Origin: Corinectria fuckeliana
Lineage: Eukaryota; Ascomycota; Sordariomycetes; Hypocreales; Nectriaceae
NCBI GenBank assembly: GCA_019137255.1
Contig: WPDH01000136.1
Location: forward strand, 29,922-93,921
Direction: 5' to 3'
Length of the DNA: 64,000 bases
The notes below the pieces were generated by a model. The model was not told where the DNA came from. It saw only the letters and a list, made by a program, of their open reading frames with translations, and did not search any database. The position numbers and the translations under genes were made by a program. Shown here one piece after another: positions 31,479 to 42,527 of the stretch (its first letter is position 1; each line of letters begins with the position of its first letter).

Positions 31479-32877
31479 TGCTGCAACCAACAAGAACCGT
31501 TGGGCTGGTGGGCAACGTTGGCGGGCGACAATATCCAGACACTCTGAGGGTCCCCAGGGCATCTTGTGGCTTCCTCGAGTCCGCACGAGTGGAGTGGGCT
31601 CGATGCCAAGCCCAAGAACAAGAGTCCAGAACTTCAGTTTCGCCATTGTCGTCTCTTGGAGCGGGTTTGGCGGGTATGACCCATAGGTCGGGGGCAGTGC
31701 ACGATGCCTTTTGCCGGCAATAGGCCAACTGCACTGTCGCCGAGTACAAAGATATCTCTGCAGCGTTAGCCTCTCGAGCGAGTTGTTTGAGCTGGGTAAC
31801 GAACAAGCCATGAGGCCATCGCATTCCCAATCCTTGGTAGTCCCCGCAGACACCTTGCCAGTTTCGATCTAGGCGGTTCAAAAGACGATGGATGCAGACG
31901 CCACGGCGACGGAAACAACAAATCGGATAGAGGTTCGAGGCCACATGGAGGTTAGGCGTGGCAACTAGCCGCGAGGGTTGTGGTCCGGCGGAAGCATAGC
32001 GCGTCCGGATTCGGTTTTGTCGTAGATTGAGATGCGGGATTGTTGCAGACTCTTTGGAATGTGGAATGTGATGTGCAGGATGGGTCGAGGTCGTTATATT
32101 TCAGCAGCAGCCTGTTTGTGTTCTGCTGACAGCCGACCCTTTCTCGTGTCTCCAAGGCCTTAGCTGCACAGCTGCGATGGCCTGAGGCCTACACCTCGCC
32201 CCCCCAGCAGATAATTGTCTTACAGCCACCTCCTTCCCCTGCTGCAGCCGTCCACTACCCACAGCCCCGAGACGATAGGTTAGAAGGAACCGCCGTCTTC
32301 AAAAGATAACTCTTGGTACGTTATGGCTTTATGGTTACGCAGGAGGACTACAGAGTGAGTGACCAAGGGACTGCTCGACGCCCACAAACTCAACGGCTAG
32401 CACGTATGGAACTGTTTCCTAGTCTCTCTGAATGAACCCAGCGCAGAATATCCGAGACCTGAAATAAATGCGCAAGGTAGATTATTGTCTCGGGAGCATC
32501 TGGGAACTTTGTTTGCATAGCAAACCAGCCGCAATCAATCCACGGTCGTAGACAAGAGTTCGGAAACGAATGGATTTCGCGCATCAGTTAGCTACTCGTC
32601 ACTAATAGCACGGGCAGTACCCCGACGTGTATGGCGCCCGGGGATGCTGAGGTGGCTTACTTTGGGTACGGCCGGAAGATGGCGGCTAGGGTTAGTCGCC
32701 CCTTTCAAGTTCAAGAAACCAAAAATGTACCAAGATTTTCTTACTGGATTTATAGTACCCCTGTACTCACGTTGTGATGGCAAAGGAGTGAAGGGAAACT
32801 TCAAGTGTTCATGGTGCGATGGTACTAGAGAGGAGCCACAGCACACCCCTCTACAGTAGGACAGTAGGTACCGCGAC
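31479..32877. other. gene-poor stretch
   Basis: No gene supported. It holds the likely former promoter of the secreted pseudogene and, further right, unassigned sequence up to a solo LTR. Confidence 0.5.
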
Positions 32878-33066
32878 TGTCACATTTCGGGATCATAATC
32901 ACTATTCCGAACCTTCTAGATCATCGTCACAGGCAGCAGACTTCTTCAGCCTTCTACAGATTTCCTAGGAGCCCAAAATAAATGTATTTAGATCCCCAAT
33001 TCTTCCCTCTTTTAGCTAGGAAATCAAGAGCTTTTCACATCTCAATTCAACCTCTAGTTTGCAACA
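32878..33066 (+). mobile_element. solo LTR, 189 bp, internally deleted
   Basis: Begins TGTCACATTTCGGGATCATA and ends AGTTTGCAACA, like the copies at 26060 and 27259, but lacks about 90-105 bp of the middle. Flanks GCGAC (32873-32877) and GCAAC (33067-33071) fit a 5-bp duplication with one later transition. Confidence 0.8.
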
Positions 33067-33804
33067 GCAACGATGGGCATCCCACCATTTGACAAAATCG
33101 CTAGCGATGACAGCCACACCAATGACCAACGAGAACCAGCACGCTTGCATTTTACCCGAGTTCGTGGAATTAATCGCTGGACAAACGAGAACCCGCCGAT
33201 CAGCTTTTCATCCAAGAGCTGAGCCTTGCGGGCACAGCGACATAACTCCCCCACTACGGTCGCACATTAGGCACGGTCCGCCAACTGACTGTCTAATAAT
33301 TAACAATCTTATAGTGGGTAGCCCTATAATTTAGGGGGCTATAGGGGGGTATGAGGGGTAGTGAAGTGTGATTTTTGGATTTTTGGATTTTTAGTTTTTG
33401 CACGATGGCAGACCGTGCCTAGTGCACTTCTGCCCGGTATCATCGGTCTGAGACCAGCCTGGCATACGGCCGTCATGCAACAAGCAGTGCAATGCGATTC
33501 CGCCTTCGCCCATCTGTGGACTTGGAAGATAAGGCTGCACGCTAGGTTTACTATAAATACAAAGGCGCGTTGTCACCGATCATAGCTTCTTCATCGCTCT
33601 AACTATCTATACCTGCTGCAAAAGAGTCTTGTCGGCTTCTATGATTGCTGGGCCGTTATGGTGCATGCTTCTTCTTCCTTGGACATTGAGCTATATGCTG
33701 CCAGTATAATATCAACGATTTGTTCCCGAGTCAGCTGCAGAATCGACCTCGAGCTTCCGCACCCCAATTACCCGTCAAAGAGACTGCCCAAGACAAACGT
33801 GCTT
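33067..33804. other. gene-poor stretch
   Basis: No gene recognised. There is a low-complexity patch at about 33330-33400 (TAGGGGG and TTTTTGGATTTTTGG runs). Confidence 0.5.
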
Positions 33805-36064
33805 TTAGCTAGCGGCCAAGCCGGCCTGCAAAGATTGAAGCTCGCGAGCGTAGGCGTCCTTCCCCTTTCGACCTCCGACGTTGGAGCTGACAGGCTTGAG
33901 AGGCTGCTGGCGTGGACGAAGCTCCGCTCGCTCAAAATCTACAATCATCGACTTGCCAGTACGTGCGTCGTAGAGGACATGGCGTGGCTCTGCGTCGTGG
34001 TGGAGGACACCGCACTTGTGCAATTCGCCCAAACCAGTCATGAGGTCGCCCATTACGCCTGCCTTGACCTATTTCCCGTAGTCGCGTATTGGTTGTCCAG
34101 CGTAACTCAAGAAGAGGAAGTGTTCAAACACATCACTATCATAGTACCAGGGGAGTTCGAGGTCAACAGTACCAAGGCAGACAGGAACAAACCTTCCCTG
34201 AATGTCACGAATGTGATCGTATACCATGCATTCCTTGTTCAGCACAGCAGCGTCCATTGCTTCGACACCTTTGGCGACGAGTGTGTAGCCGTGAGATGCA
34301 AGGCAGACTCTGAAGAGCGACCCACGTGCTCCTGATAAGTAGAGTGGTGCATAATAGGCGTCGCCTCCACGGTCCACCTTTAATTGCTGACGAATTCCAT
34401 CGAGAAACATTTGTCGACTGATGTGTGCACTTCCATGATGAAGAAAGTTGGGGCACTGTTCGTCCATAGGTTGACCAAATGCTAACCCGAGAAGACACTC
34501 GTGAGAGCAGTAGGGTCGGTCTTTAAGAAGTTGTCGGTCTTCAAGAGGTTGTTGCGCTTCGTTGTTCCTTTGCCGAGCACTTCGTTTGTTTTGGCCCTGT
34601 ATCTCGCTTGGTCCGGTATCCTTCAGAACGTCTGACGAGCCTTTCTGACGGCTGTATCGATTTAGTGTTGGAGAAGGACTATCGTGACCTCTGTTGCTGT
34701 CGTCGTCGTCGTCGTCATCATCGTCTGGTCGTGGTATACCACTTTCTTCTAGCAAACGCCGAGAGCGTGTCCGAACTGGGGAATGTACGAAATCCTTCCA
34801 ACGCTGCGGCTTGTACGGAGTCACGCGTCGCGGTTTGCGATCAGTCTCTTGAATGCTTCTCAAGATGTCCTCGTACTCCACAGCCCACGTCCTAAGGGCA
34901 TCCGCCTTATCGTGCCAGATCTGTGGGGTTGGCTCCGATCGCAGGGCCCGGAGGATAAAGGCGAAGACTTGGGCCACAGCGGTATAGTAAAGTTGATTTT
35001 CGTTATCGCCCTAGACATCTAGGTTTGGTACACAGACCGAGTAGTAGACACAAGAAGGATCATCCTCCGGGATGCGAAGGAAGATGAATGTCTCTCCTGT
35101 GTATACGTACCCATATCGGATGCCCTTGCTAATCATGTATGAGAAGAGCTGGGTCACGACGGCTGCGGTCAGCCTTCTTGCCGTAAATTGAAACCCTTTG
35201 CCGTCCTGGTCGATCACATCACGATCCGGCCGGATCTCCGATTCCAATCCAGTTACAACCTCGTCTCGGCTTAGCTTGTGTGGTGCCTTATACTTAATCG
35301 TAAGCGCAGGAATATTGAGACCGTTTAAGGTTCTGTAGATGTAAAATTAGTCCGCCCGGTTGCCTTTCCCCCTCGCTTTCCGACGGGTCTTGCGAGGGGT
35401 CCGTATTCCGCCATCGATGGATATGCGCTCAAGAGATTCGGAAATCGAGTCGTTAACTTCACTGAGATTCGTGTGGCTGTTAAACATTACGGTTCCCTGG
35501 AGACCGAGACGGTTCCTGAGTACAGGATCGTTGTATGCCTTGTCGATGAGCTTCTAGATCGTATTTTCCACAATATCGCGCTGAAAATCCTGGAGCCCAA
35601 GCTCACTACTAATGGAACGCAGCAGAGACCTTACGTATTCCAATTGGTGGTTGGATGGTAATGTGGCATCGGAAGAGAATGAGTGACCGGCGTGGAGTTG
35701 TTCCCAGACGGCTTTCTGTGCGTCTGCAAAGTCATTGTATGGAATGATTCGCTTCGGATAAATTCGGCCGGTAGGGTTCGCAGTATCGCCTTGAGTGGTA
35801 AGGGAATGGGCCGTCACCACTTTGATATCAAGGTTGAGCGAATGGCATGCTTCGAGATATTGGACGAGTGTTGAGGGTTGCGATGCTCTCGCTCGCTCTC
35901 CAGCTGTTTCGCGGTGCTGTTTCGCGGTGCTGTCGTGCTTCGAGGACTCGACCTTCGGCGGCTTCGCGTTGTTGTTGTTCTTCGAGGGCTCGACCTTCGG
36001 CGGCTTCGCGGAGGCGTCGTTCTTCTCGGATCTGCTTCCGCAGCCTTTCAATTTCCTCCTCCAT
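33805..36064 (-). pseudogene. kinase-like (FunK1-type) gene, broken
   Basis: Relative of the intact gene at 12927-15089. It begins with a charged coiled coil (MEEEIERLRKQIREERRLRE), then STLVQYLEACHSLNLDIKVV, FQFTARRLTAAVVTQLFSYM, an Asp run (D9) in the linker, YCSHECLLGLAFGQPMDEQC, LHHDAEPRHVLYD (catalytic-loop equivalent; the usual Asn is His here) and MIVDFERAELRPRQ. A 13-bp tandem duplication (35904-35929) shifts the frame after the coiled coil. Four further in-frame stops lie at 35554-35556 (TAG), 35347-35349 (TAA), 35011-35013 (TAG) and 34069-34071 (TAG); the frame otherwise stays open and homologous. Each stop could derive from CAG or CAA by one C-to-T change, as RIP would make. Confidence 0.85.
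35904..35929. repeat. 13-bp exact tandem duplication
   Basis: CTGTTTCGCGGTG twice in a row. Counting one copy only, the kinase-like pseudogene reads RQHRETAGERARASQPSTL without a frame change. Confidence 0.95.
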
Positions 36065-36592
36065 GGAAGCTAATGAATTCGTTGGGAGGATGGTGAATGC
36101 CAGGCGTGAAGAGCAGTGTGATGTTTGAAAACATCAGTACCCAAGGCTGTTGCCTGGAAAACGGCAAAGCCACGTAAGGAGCCAAATCTCGATTACTTCG
36201 GCATTCCACATGAGCCGACACTGAGTGCTGTCAAGCGTGGAGCCACGTGACTAAGACAGCTGTCCGGCACGTGATCGTTCGTAAGTGGGCCAAACGGGCC
36301 GAATTTCGGGTGGTTTGATCACGGAAAAATAGATGATGATAATGAAGCCTAGCAATGTGGTTCGATTGATGTGTTGATCGCTAGAATTAGTGTTGTTGTG
36401 ACCCTGTGGGCTTCATCCCTTGCGGGCCCCTTCTGTCTTCCGGATTATCCGGGCTTCCGAGGCCTTAGTCATCCCTTTGGCCGGGTCCCTCCGTCTGACA
36501 ACAGCCTGTCACATCTAGCACGTCGTCTCAATTTCACATCGCGAACTTCCGTACGTCACCTTTCAATCTTTGCAACTTCCCATGGGACCGAC

Positions 36593-37426
36593 ATGCAATC
36601 TAAGCCTATCAATGCTGGGGTTTTCACCCGATGGGGCGTTATTATTATCCACAAAATTTTGACCCATGATTACGTCCTGCGTTGGGTGAAGCACTCCGGG
36701 TGTGTCATTTTCGTGTTCCCCAGACTCTGCATCAAATCAACGCCTTTTACATCCCTCTTTGAGGCAGAAACAATGCAATTTGTATCGAAAAACACGATAG
36801 TTCCAGTCCCGAAAGTCTATAGCGCCTTTGAGCATAAAGGACGCGTATATATTGTCATAGAGCGGATCGCGGGTCAAAACCTCTCCTATGGATGGGGTCA
36901 ACACACTGAAAAATCGAAAACCAGGATCCTAGGGAGCCTCAAGTTAATGATCGAACAGCTCCGCAATATCTCGCCACCCAAGGATACTAGAGTAGCGAGT
37001 GTAAGCGGCGGACCGATTTACGACCAGCGGCTTCCTAAATCCTCATTCTGGGGCCCGTTTCGTTCAATTCACGACTTTCATACAAAGCTTCGTGATGGAG
37101 TTGCGGCAAGGAGTGTCAGTAATGATGGAACTTCACCACCGGGTCTGACTGAACTTATCTCTTTTCACAAACAACCGTGGCCTCGTTCGGTCTTCACGCA
37201 TGGTGATCTAAGTAGCTTTAATATTATTATTCAAGGCGATAATATTGTTAGTATTATTAACTGGGAAACTGCAGGATGGATGCCACCGTATTGGGAATAT
37301 ACCTCTGCCTGGAATGTCAATCCCCAAAACCAGTTCTGGCAGAAGGAAATTGACAAATTTCTCTATCCCCTACTAGAAGCGCTGGAGATGGAGGGTATCA
37401 GAAGGAAATACTTTGGGGATACTTAG
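36593..37426 (+). CDS. aminoglycoside phosphotransferase-fold protein
   Basis: 277 residues from the ATG at 36593; the open frame extends upstream but only from a GTG and with no family resemblance. The motifs match a large fungal APH (PF01636-like) group: EAETMQFVSKNTIVPVPKVY, GRVYIVIERIAGQNLS, GGPIYDQRLPKSSFWGPF, FTHGDLSSFNII (the HGDxxxxN catalytic loop) and WETAGWMPPYWEYTSAWNVN, ending IRRKYFGDT. In relatives the segment before WETAG is IIDWETAG; here it is IINWETAG, so the metal-binding Asp is Asn. A G-to-A change would give this. The substrate is unknown; it may be catalytically dead. An N-terminal exon could be missing. Confidence 0.75.
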   Translation: MQSKPINAGVFTRWGVIIIHKILTHDYVLRWVKHSGCVIFVFPRLCIKSTPFTSLFEAETMQFVSKNTIVPVPKVYSAFEHKGRVYIVIERIAGQNLSYGWGQHTEKSKTRILGSLKLMIEQLRNISPPKDTRVASVSGGPIYDQRLPKSSFWGPFRSIHDFHTKLRDGVAARSVSNDGTSPPGLTELISFHKQPWPRSVFTHGDLSSFNIIIQGDNIVSIINWETAGWMPPYWEYTSAWNVNPQNQFWQKEIDKFLYPLLEALEMEGIRRKYFGDT

Positions 37427-37589
37427 TGTTGGGTCTATATGTATTTTATCTCTTTAAGCGACCTTGATTGACCCAGAGCTGATTTAAGTACTTGGGTCTG
37501 AGATCTTGCCAACTACTGTACTGACCTGGATACTGACCTGGATAATTCGGCTAGGTAGGGTCGCATGACTCATTGACGTCCCGCATAGA

Positions 37590-37720
37590 AAATCGCTTGA
37601 CTGGTTTGACGACCGGCTTGACGACGAGTCCTCTGACAGTCGCTTGACGAATCCTCCGACCGTCGCTTGACGACTCGTCTGACGATCGCTTGACGACTCG
37701 TTTGACGGTCGCTTGACTTG
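37590..37720. repeat. ~26-bp tandem repeat, 4-5 units
   Basis: Degenerate units of GTCGCTTGACGACTCGTCTG/ACG. Lies between the two phosphotransferase genes. Confidence 0.85.
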
Positions 37721-37821
37721 TAACGAGTTCAGCCCTGGTTCTACGACTAGGATTAACATGCCGGCCTTTGTCACTGGACTCATCGCGCCGTGCAGCTAGG
37801 AACAGAATATCACGGCCTGTT

Positions 37822-39428
37822 CTATTTTGGCCAGGTGGCTGTCTGGTGTAAGCGCTGCATTTGCGAATTCGTGCATCTAGCTGGGAAAGCCGGTGTTGCC
37901 CTGTCCATCAAAGTGCGGTAATGCGCTGTAATGAAATCCCCCTCAGTCATCTCTCCGCCGTCTACGCGAGCTTTGTCCGCCTCCATCTTGGCCAGTTCTG
38001 TGTCGTACTGCTCCAATTGTGATGTCTTCTGCGCCACGAACGCTCCTACTTCCCCCTGGTCAATTGCCCACCTAAGCTTCTTCCACTTGTCGATACCCAC
38101 ATGTTGTCGGAGTTGCGTGAAAGGGAAACTGTAGCTGTCATTGAAGCCGCAGGAAAGAAGCATGTGAAACCACATAGCCCCCGAGTCCTCTGACCACTTG
38201 ACAAGGTTAGAGACTTCTTTCTTTTCGTGACCAGGTCGTTTCAACTCCTCCTCCTCCAGAACACGCTTGTAGATGCCCAGGTATCTGAAATACCGGGCGG
38301 CCACGTCGGGAGGCTGGTTGTCATCGCAATCCCACTCTGGGTTGATCGGACGATCCTGAAGAAGCCACCATGGCGCCGATGCGAACAGCTGCGCCGGCCC
38401 GACGTACGACCATTCAAGATCCACCACCCCGACGACGGTAAGATCGTCGTCGCTTTTGAGGATCAAGTTGGCTAAGCCAAGGTCATCGCAAACGAGTTTG
38501 AACGGGCCACCATCATACCTCTCATTTACCATCCCAGGTACTAGGGACGCCAAGACCTTGAGCGAGGTGTACCTCTTTTCAGCATCATACGGCCCAGCTA
38601 CCGAATTTGGCTGTTGGATCAGCTGCTCCCAGTCCTGCCCGACGACGTACTCGAAGTACTCGGTCGTAGTCGAGAAGCCTTTGGTTCGGTCACCTAGAAT
38701 ACTGCTTGATAAGTCAAGGTATATTCCTGAGGAAGGAGAAGGAGGTAAAAAGAGCAAAAAAACGATTGCGCCGTACCAAAAGTCTCAACGCCTCCAGTCT
38801 GAGTAATGTCATGCGCCTTCCAAGTCAAGGGGCGTATCGGGGCGAAGAATCCTGTCTTTGGCGTTGGCAGGCTGCCGATCTGGTCAAAGTCGAGCTCAAA
38901 AAGCTGAAGCTGGAAACCGGCTATCTGCCTGAACAAGAACTCGACATGGCTGTCACTGATGTCCCCTCGCATCAGTCGTGTGTCGACGGTAGCTTTGGGA
39001 TCCCTGAGAAAGCGGCTGGCGCTCACACCGTTGATGAACTCCATCAGAATGAATGCTCCCAGGCCAAGCGGGTTGTCAGCAGCGAGACCCCAAGAGTAAA
39101 TCACTGGAACTGGAATACTGGTCCGTTCGCGGATGAGACTCAGCACTTCTACCTCCATGGCGATCTTCTCATCGGCGTATCTATTGCAGATGGCCCCGTC
39201 GCGAGGGAAGCGTAATATCTGGGTGGTGTTGTCGCTGAAGATGAATTTCTGGCAGAGATTGTATGCACCATGTAGGAAGCCACCATCGAGTTGGCATGGC
39301 AATCGATCAGGATGAAGGGACGAGACCCAATGGCACATGCGGCCGTCGACGCGGGCGTCATTCACCCTGTCTACCCAAATATTCTTTTGCACCTCGTGAA
39401 TCAGGTCGATGCACTTGTTGTAGTCCAT
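37822..39428 (-). CDS. aminoglycoside phosphotransferase-fold protein, intact
   Basis: Two exons, 39428-38777 and 38726-37822, joined across a 50-nt intron (GTACGG...CCTCAG) that restores ETFGIYLDLSSSILGDR; total 518 residues. The N-lobe reads LDGGFLHGAYNLCQKFIFSD and IAMEVEVLSLIRERTSIPVP, with LGLGAFILMEFINGV as the hinge. The catalytic loop is VCDDLGLANLIL, where Asp and Asn are kept but the usual His is Cys, as in several relatives. VVGVVDLEWSYVGPAQLFAS supplies the metal-binding Asp. The C-terminus, LRRAIDQG-like then charged, is typical of this fungal phosphotransferase family. No lesions. Substrate unknown. Confidence 0.85.
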
Positions 39429-39753
39429 GACGTTGGAGGTGGTCAGTCGGAGAGTCCTTGGAGGGTTAAGTGTGTTCAGGTTGTGGTCAAGAGAATAAAT
39501 AGGGGTAATCCTCGGCAGCCGGGGGCGCACGTGCTTTAACCCGGAAGACAGATGACTTTACGACCAATGACGTTACCGGATTATGGCTCACCATTGTTTG
39601 GACGGTCACATCACGTCACGTCCAGGAATTAAGCCCGAACTTGGAGTCGGAATTGGAGTGAAGATATGTGTTACTAAAGAGTGACTGACAACAAAGAGGG
39701 TTGTGAACCACGTGTAAGGCGGGTGGAAACCTGCTGAACAATGCGGCTCCTGT

Positions 39754-39840
39754 TGTTGGTGGGAAACCACCTATTATGAGAGATATGAACTGCCCAAGAG
39801 TAAGGTGCCTTACCTTTTGGTATGGCGGCCATTAACAATT
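39754..39840 (+). repeat. dispersed LTR-like repeat, copy 2
   Basis: TGTTGGTGGGAAACCACCTA, then AGAGATATGAACTGCCCAAG and AAGGTGCCTTACCTTTTGG. It matches 6016-6090 and the minus copy 42440-42527. Confidence 0.7.
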
Positions 39841-39898
39841 AAGAGCCAGAAGCCTTCCAGAGCGGTCAGTATTCAAGGAACAATAGAGTCTGAGGCGC

Positions 39899-40105
39899 TC
39901 AGAGAATGGGGAGAGCATGAACCTTGGACTTCTCCTCTTCCTGCTTCTTTCTGCGTTCTGCCTCTTCCCTTATCTTTCTGACTTCGTTACGTTTTTGCTT
40001 GGACGAATTGGCGGTGTCGACCAAGTGCCCCACTGCGGCACTGCCGGCGTTAGCAATGGCGTCGTTAACGGCCCGACGCGCTTCGTCGCTTATCTGATTA
40101 GACAT
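39899..40105 (-). CDS. small coiled-coil hypothetical protein
   Basis: 68 residues: MSNQISDEARRAVNDAIANA, then a basic helix (KQKRNEVRKIREEAERRKKQ). It has an ATG start and plausible helical pattern, but nothing else supports it. Function unknown. Confidence 0.3.
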   Translation of the reverse strand: MSNQISDEARRAVNDAIANAGSAAVGHLVDTANSSKQKRNEVRKIREEAERRKKQEEEKSKVHALPIL

Positions 40106-40379
40106 TGCGGTAGGGTAATTAGGGTTCGATTCGCTAGTGATGAATGTGATGATGATGGTGATGATGGTGATGAAGAAGAGGTTCGTTGAACAGCTTCTTA
40201 TACCCTACGATCATCACAAGAGACTCCTCTTTACGTGCTTTCATGATGCCAGCGCATCTCGGCTGTCCCTCTAAAGCATCTCTCAATCTGCCGATGAATT
40301 GCTTGTTGATGCATGAGTTGTCTGTCCGCCCGCCCAATCAAAGCATTGCTTCGTCGGTCCGCTCGGCTCTACCCCGCAC

Positions 40380-40475
40380 CCATACCATTAGTCCTATTCG
40401 GTCTTGTTCAGTCCTGTTCGGTCTTGTTTAGTCCGGTCCGGTCCTGTCCGGTCTTGTCCGGTCCTATTTGGTCTG
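40380..40475. repeat. 10-bp GTCCTGTTCG-type tandem repeat
   Basis: About nine units (GTCTTGTTC, GTCCTGTTCG, GTCCGGTCCG). Pyrimidine-rich on plus; it resembles in style the TTGGTC array at 21790-22155. Confidence 0.9.
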
Positions 40476-40557
40476 ATTATTTCTTTTCAATCGAGCCGAA
40501 CCTCACTTTGCAGTGCCACACATCTTTCCTTTCACGTCCCATCTAGCGAATCTCACA

Positions 40558-41069
40558 TGACTGACCTCATTTCTGACGAGGCCGACTCCGTTGCGGGTTC
40601 GACACCTCGCACAAGACCGAAGATGATGATTCTATCGGCCAGTTGATCGAACTCGTGAGCAATGAACTGGCATTCTTTGACGATAACTCGGCGCCGCTAC
40701 TCTCGTCGCAGCTCGATTCGTACAGCTTAGCCTACAAACTCCTCAATGAGAATGCAGACACCAATCTCTCCAAGTAACGGCGCAGTAAGAGGGCTCGGGC
40801 CCGTGATCTTCTGACAGATATCTTCTTGATCTTAGGGCCCGAGGTCTTCCTCTTGTGTGCGATCGCAATACCAGTCTCGAAGCTTGCTGCCGTCAAGCCA
40901 AGAGTGCTCATACCACGGCTTCGTGAATGGGAGGCACCTTCGCCACGACCTCGAGGCTTAACACTCGCTGCGAGGTTATGCTCACCAGTTGGCGTTCTGG
41001 TGGCTACCGCCCGAAAACGAAAGTTCTCAGAGGTCGGGATCAGTAGTTTGTTCCTCCTTCCTCTCTAAT
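40558..41069 (+). pseudogene. possible broken small gene
   Basis: MTDLISDEADSVAG changes frame after about 40 bases to DTSHKTEDDDSIGQLIELVS and NELAFFDDNSAPLLSSQLDS through NENADTNLSK, then TAA. The same frame continues RRSKRARARDLLTDIF. The TAA could be a former CAA. Not recognised; chance cannot be excluded. Confidence 0.25.
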
Positions 41070-41263
41070 ACCGCGAATAGCTGTTGACTTCTACCTTGGA
41101 CTATTCGGAGACGAGTGCGACACCATACTGTACGAGCTTACTAGTCACCGACCTCCAGTTATTCCTTGAGACACACGGCGCCAAATACAACGCGGTGACG
41201 TTAAGGGTACAAGAAGATGAAAGAATGCCATGCATTGAGATCTCCAGCGAGATGTGCCAGGGT

Positions 41264-41688
41264 CTAATCATGCATGCCATGATAAGTCAAGATAAAAGGA
41301 CCGTCAATCAGCTTTCGGCAGGACATACCACACTGTAGGCTGACCGTAAAGCATGCAGGATTGACCTTCAGATATCTCTTCAAAATGTACCTGTCCTCTG
41401 TCACTCCTCGACCTGTGTAGACCTTTTTTGCGCTCCCCGGCATGTCGCCTGATATCTGTACGAAGCCACGCTGGCTTCCTTTGTCGACCACGACTCCAAC
41501 CACATCAGGATACGTTCTAAATTTGAAATCGTTCGCTCTGGTTGTTTCGTCCGAGTCAAGTCGAACCTCGTCTCTTCCATCGAGCTAATTAGACCTTAGC
41601 ATCAATCCAGTATGATGTCAAGACGTCGCCATACCTTGTTTTCGGCCGCTTCCTTCAAGTTCTTCATGGCTTTGCTTTTTTTCGTCAT
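41264..41688 (-). CDS. small hypothetical protein, two exons
   Basis: Exon 1 (41688-41635) reads MTKKSKAMKNLKEAAENK. A 50-nt intron (41585-41634, GTATGG...TTAG) leads to LDGRDEVRLDSDETTRANDF and KFRTYPDVVGVVVDKGSQRG, then FVQISGDMPGSAKKVYTGRG and ILKRYLKVNP, ending at 41264 (124 residues). It may be spliced again after RYLK (GTCAATCC). The composition looks coding; I do not recognise the family. Confidence 0.4.
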
Positions 41689-41697
41689 TTCAATGGC

Positions 41698-41723
41698 GTC
41701 GGGTGTCGGGTGTCGGGTGTCGG
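41698..41723. repeat. 9-bp GTCGGGTGT tandem repeat
   Basis: Three near-exact units. Confidence 0.9.
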
Positions 41724-41820
41724 AGATTGTAGTAATGCTATGATAAGTGAGGATAAAAAGTTAGCTAGCTTCCTCTGCTTTCCGCAAGAAGTTGGAGGGT
41801 CTGGCCAACTCACGAGACAT

Positions 41821-41853
41821 GACCCCGCGACCCCGCGACCCCGCGACCCCGCG
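41821..41853. repeat. 8-bp GACCCCGC tandem repeat
   Basis: Four exact units, strikingly GC-rich only ~1.1 kb from the AT-rich block. Confidence 0.9.
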
Positions 41854-42439
41854 CAGGAACTGGGTGACGATGCCTGGTGCCCAACACAGGAATGATTCAG
41901 CCTAATAATCGACTGTGGCCAGCGTCAAAATGCTCAACTGAAATCATCCTGCGATGCGGCATTATTTGCAGTCTGTTTTCATGGGCGATCCGGGAAATGA
42001 TTAGGGAAACAAAATCTGCGCCTGAATGCCCCTTGACTTCAGCGCCAAGATCGTAGGTCACGGGAAAACCATATTCCGGCTATTAGTCAGCATTCTGACG
42101 CGGACCTTATCGCTCTGTGATATACTAGATTGATAGGGAAAGTAAAGCGGGGTTTATCACTAATTAAGCCTAGACAATGCCTAGGTGGTCACCTACTAAC
42201 ACACCCCCTAGGTCTTCAGAGCTCTATTAGAGTGCACTAAAGAAAGGCCTATGCTTTAGCTATCTTCCTGGCTGACTTGCTATTTTACGCTCACTAACTT
42301 GAGCGCCCCTAAGGTTTTCAACTCGACTTGCGACTTTTCGGAGATCAAACCAGTGACTTGTGTGCTCATTTAAGGTGTGCCTCACACAGTGGAAGTTACA
42401 GGTACGGCTAGCTAATAGGAAGCTAGCTTTCCCTCCCGG

Positions 42440-42527
42440 GCTCATAACTGTCAAGGACCGCCAAAAGGTAAGGCACCTTACATTTAGGCAAGTCATATCT
42501 CTGATAATTAGTGATCACCCACCAACA
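42440..42527 (-). repeat. dispersed LTR-like repeat, copy 3
   Basis: On the minus strand it starts TGTTGGTGGGTGATCAC and continues AGAGATATGACTTGCCTAAA and AAGGTGCCTTACCTTTTGG, followed by a GGTCCTTGACAG segment shared with copy 1. Confidence 0.7.
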
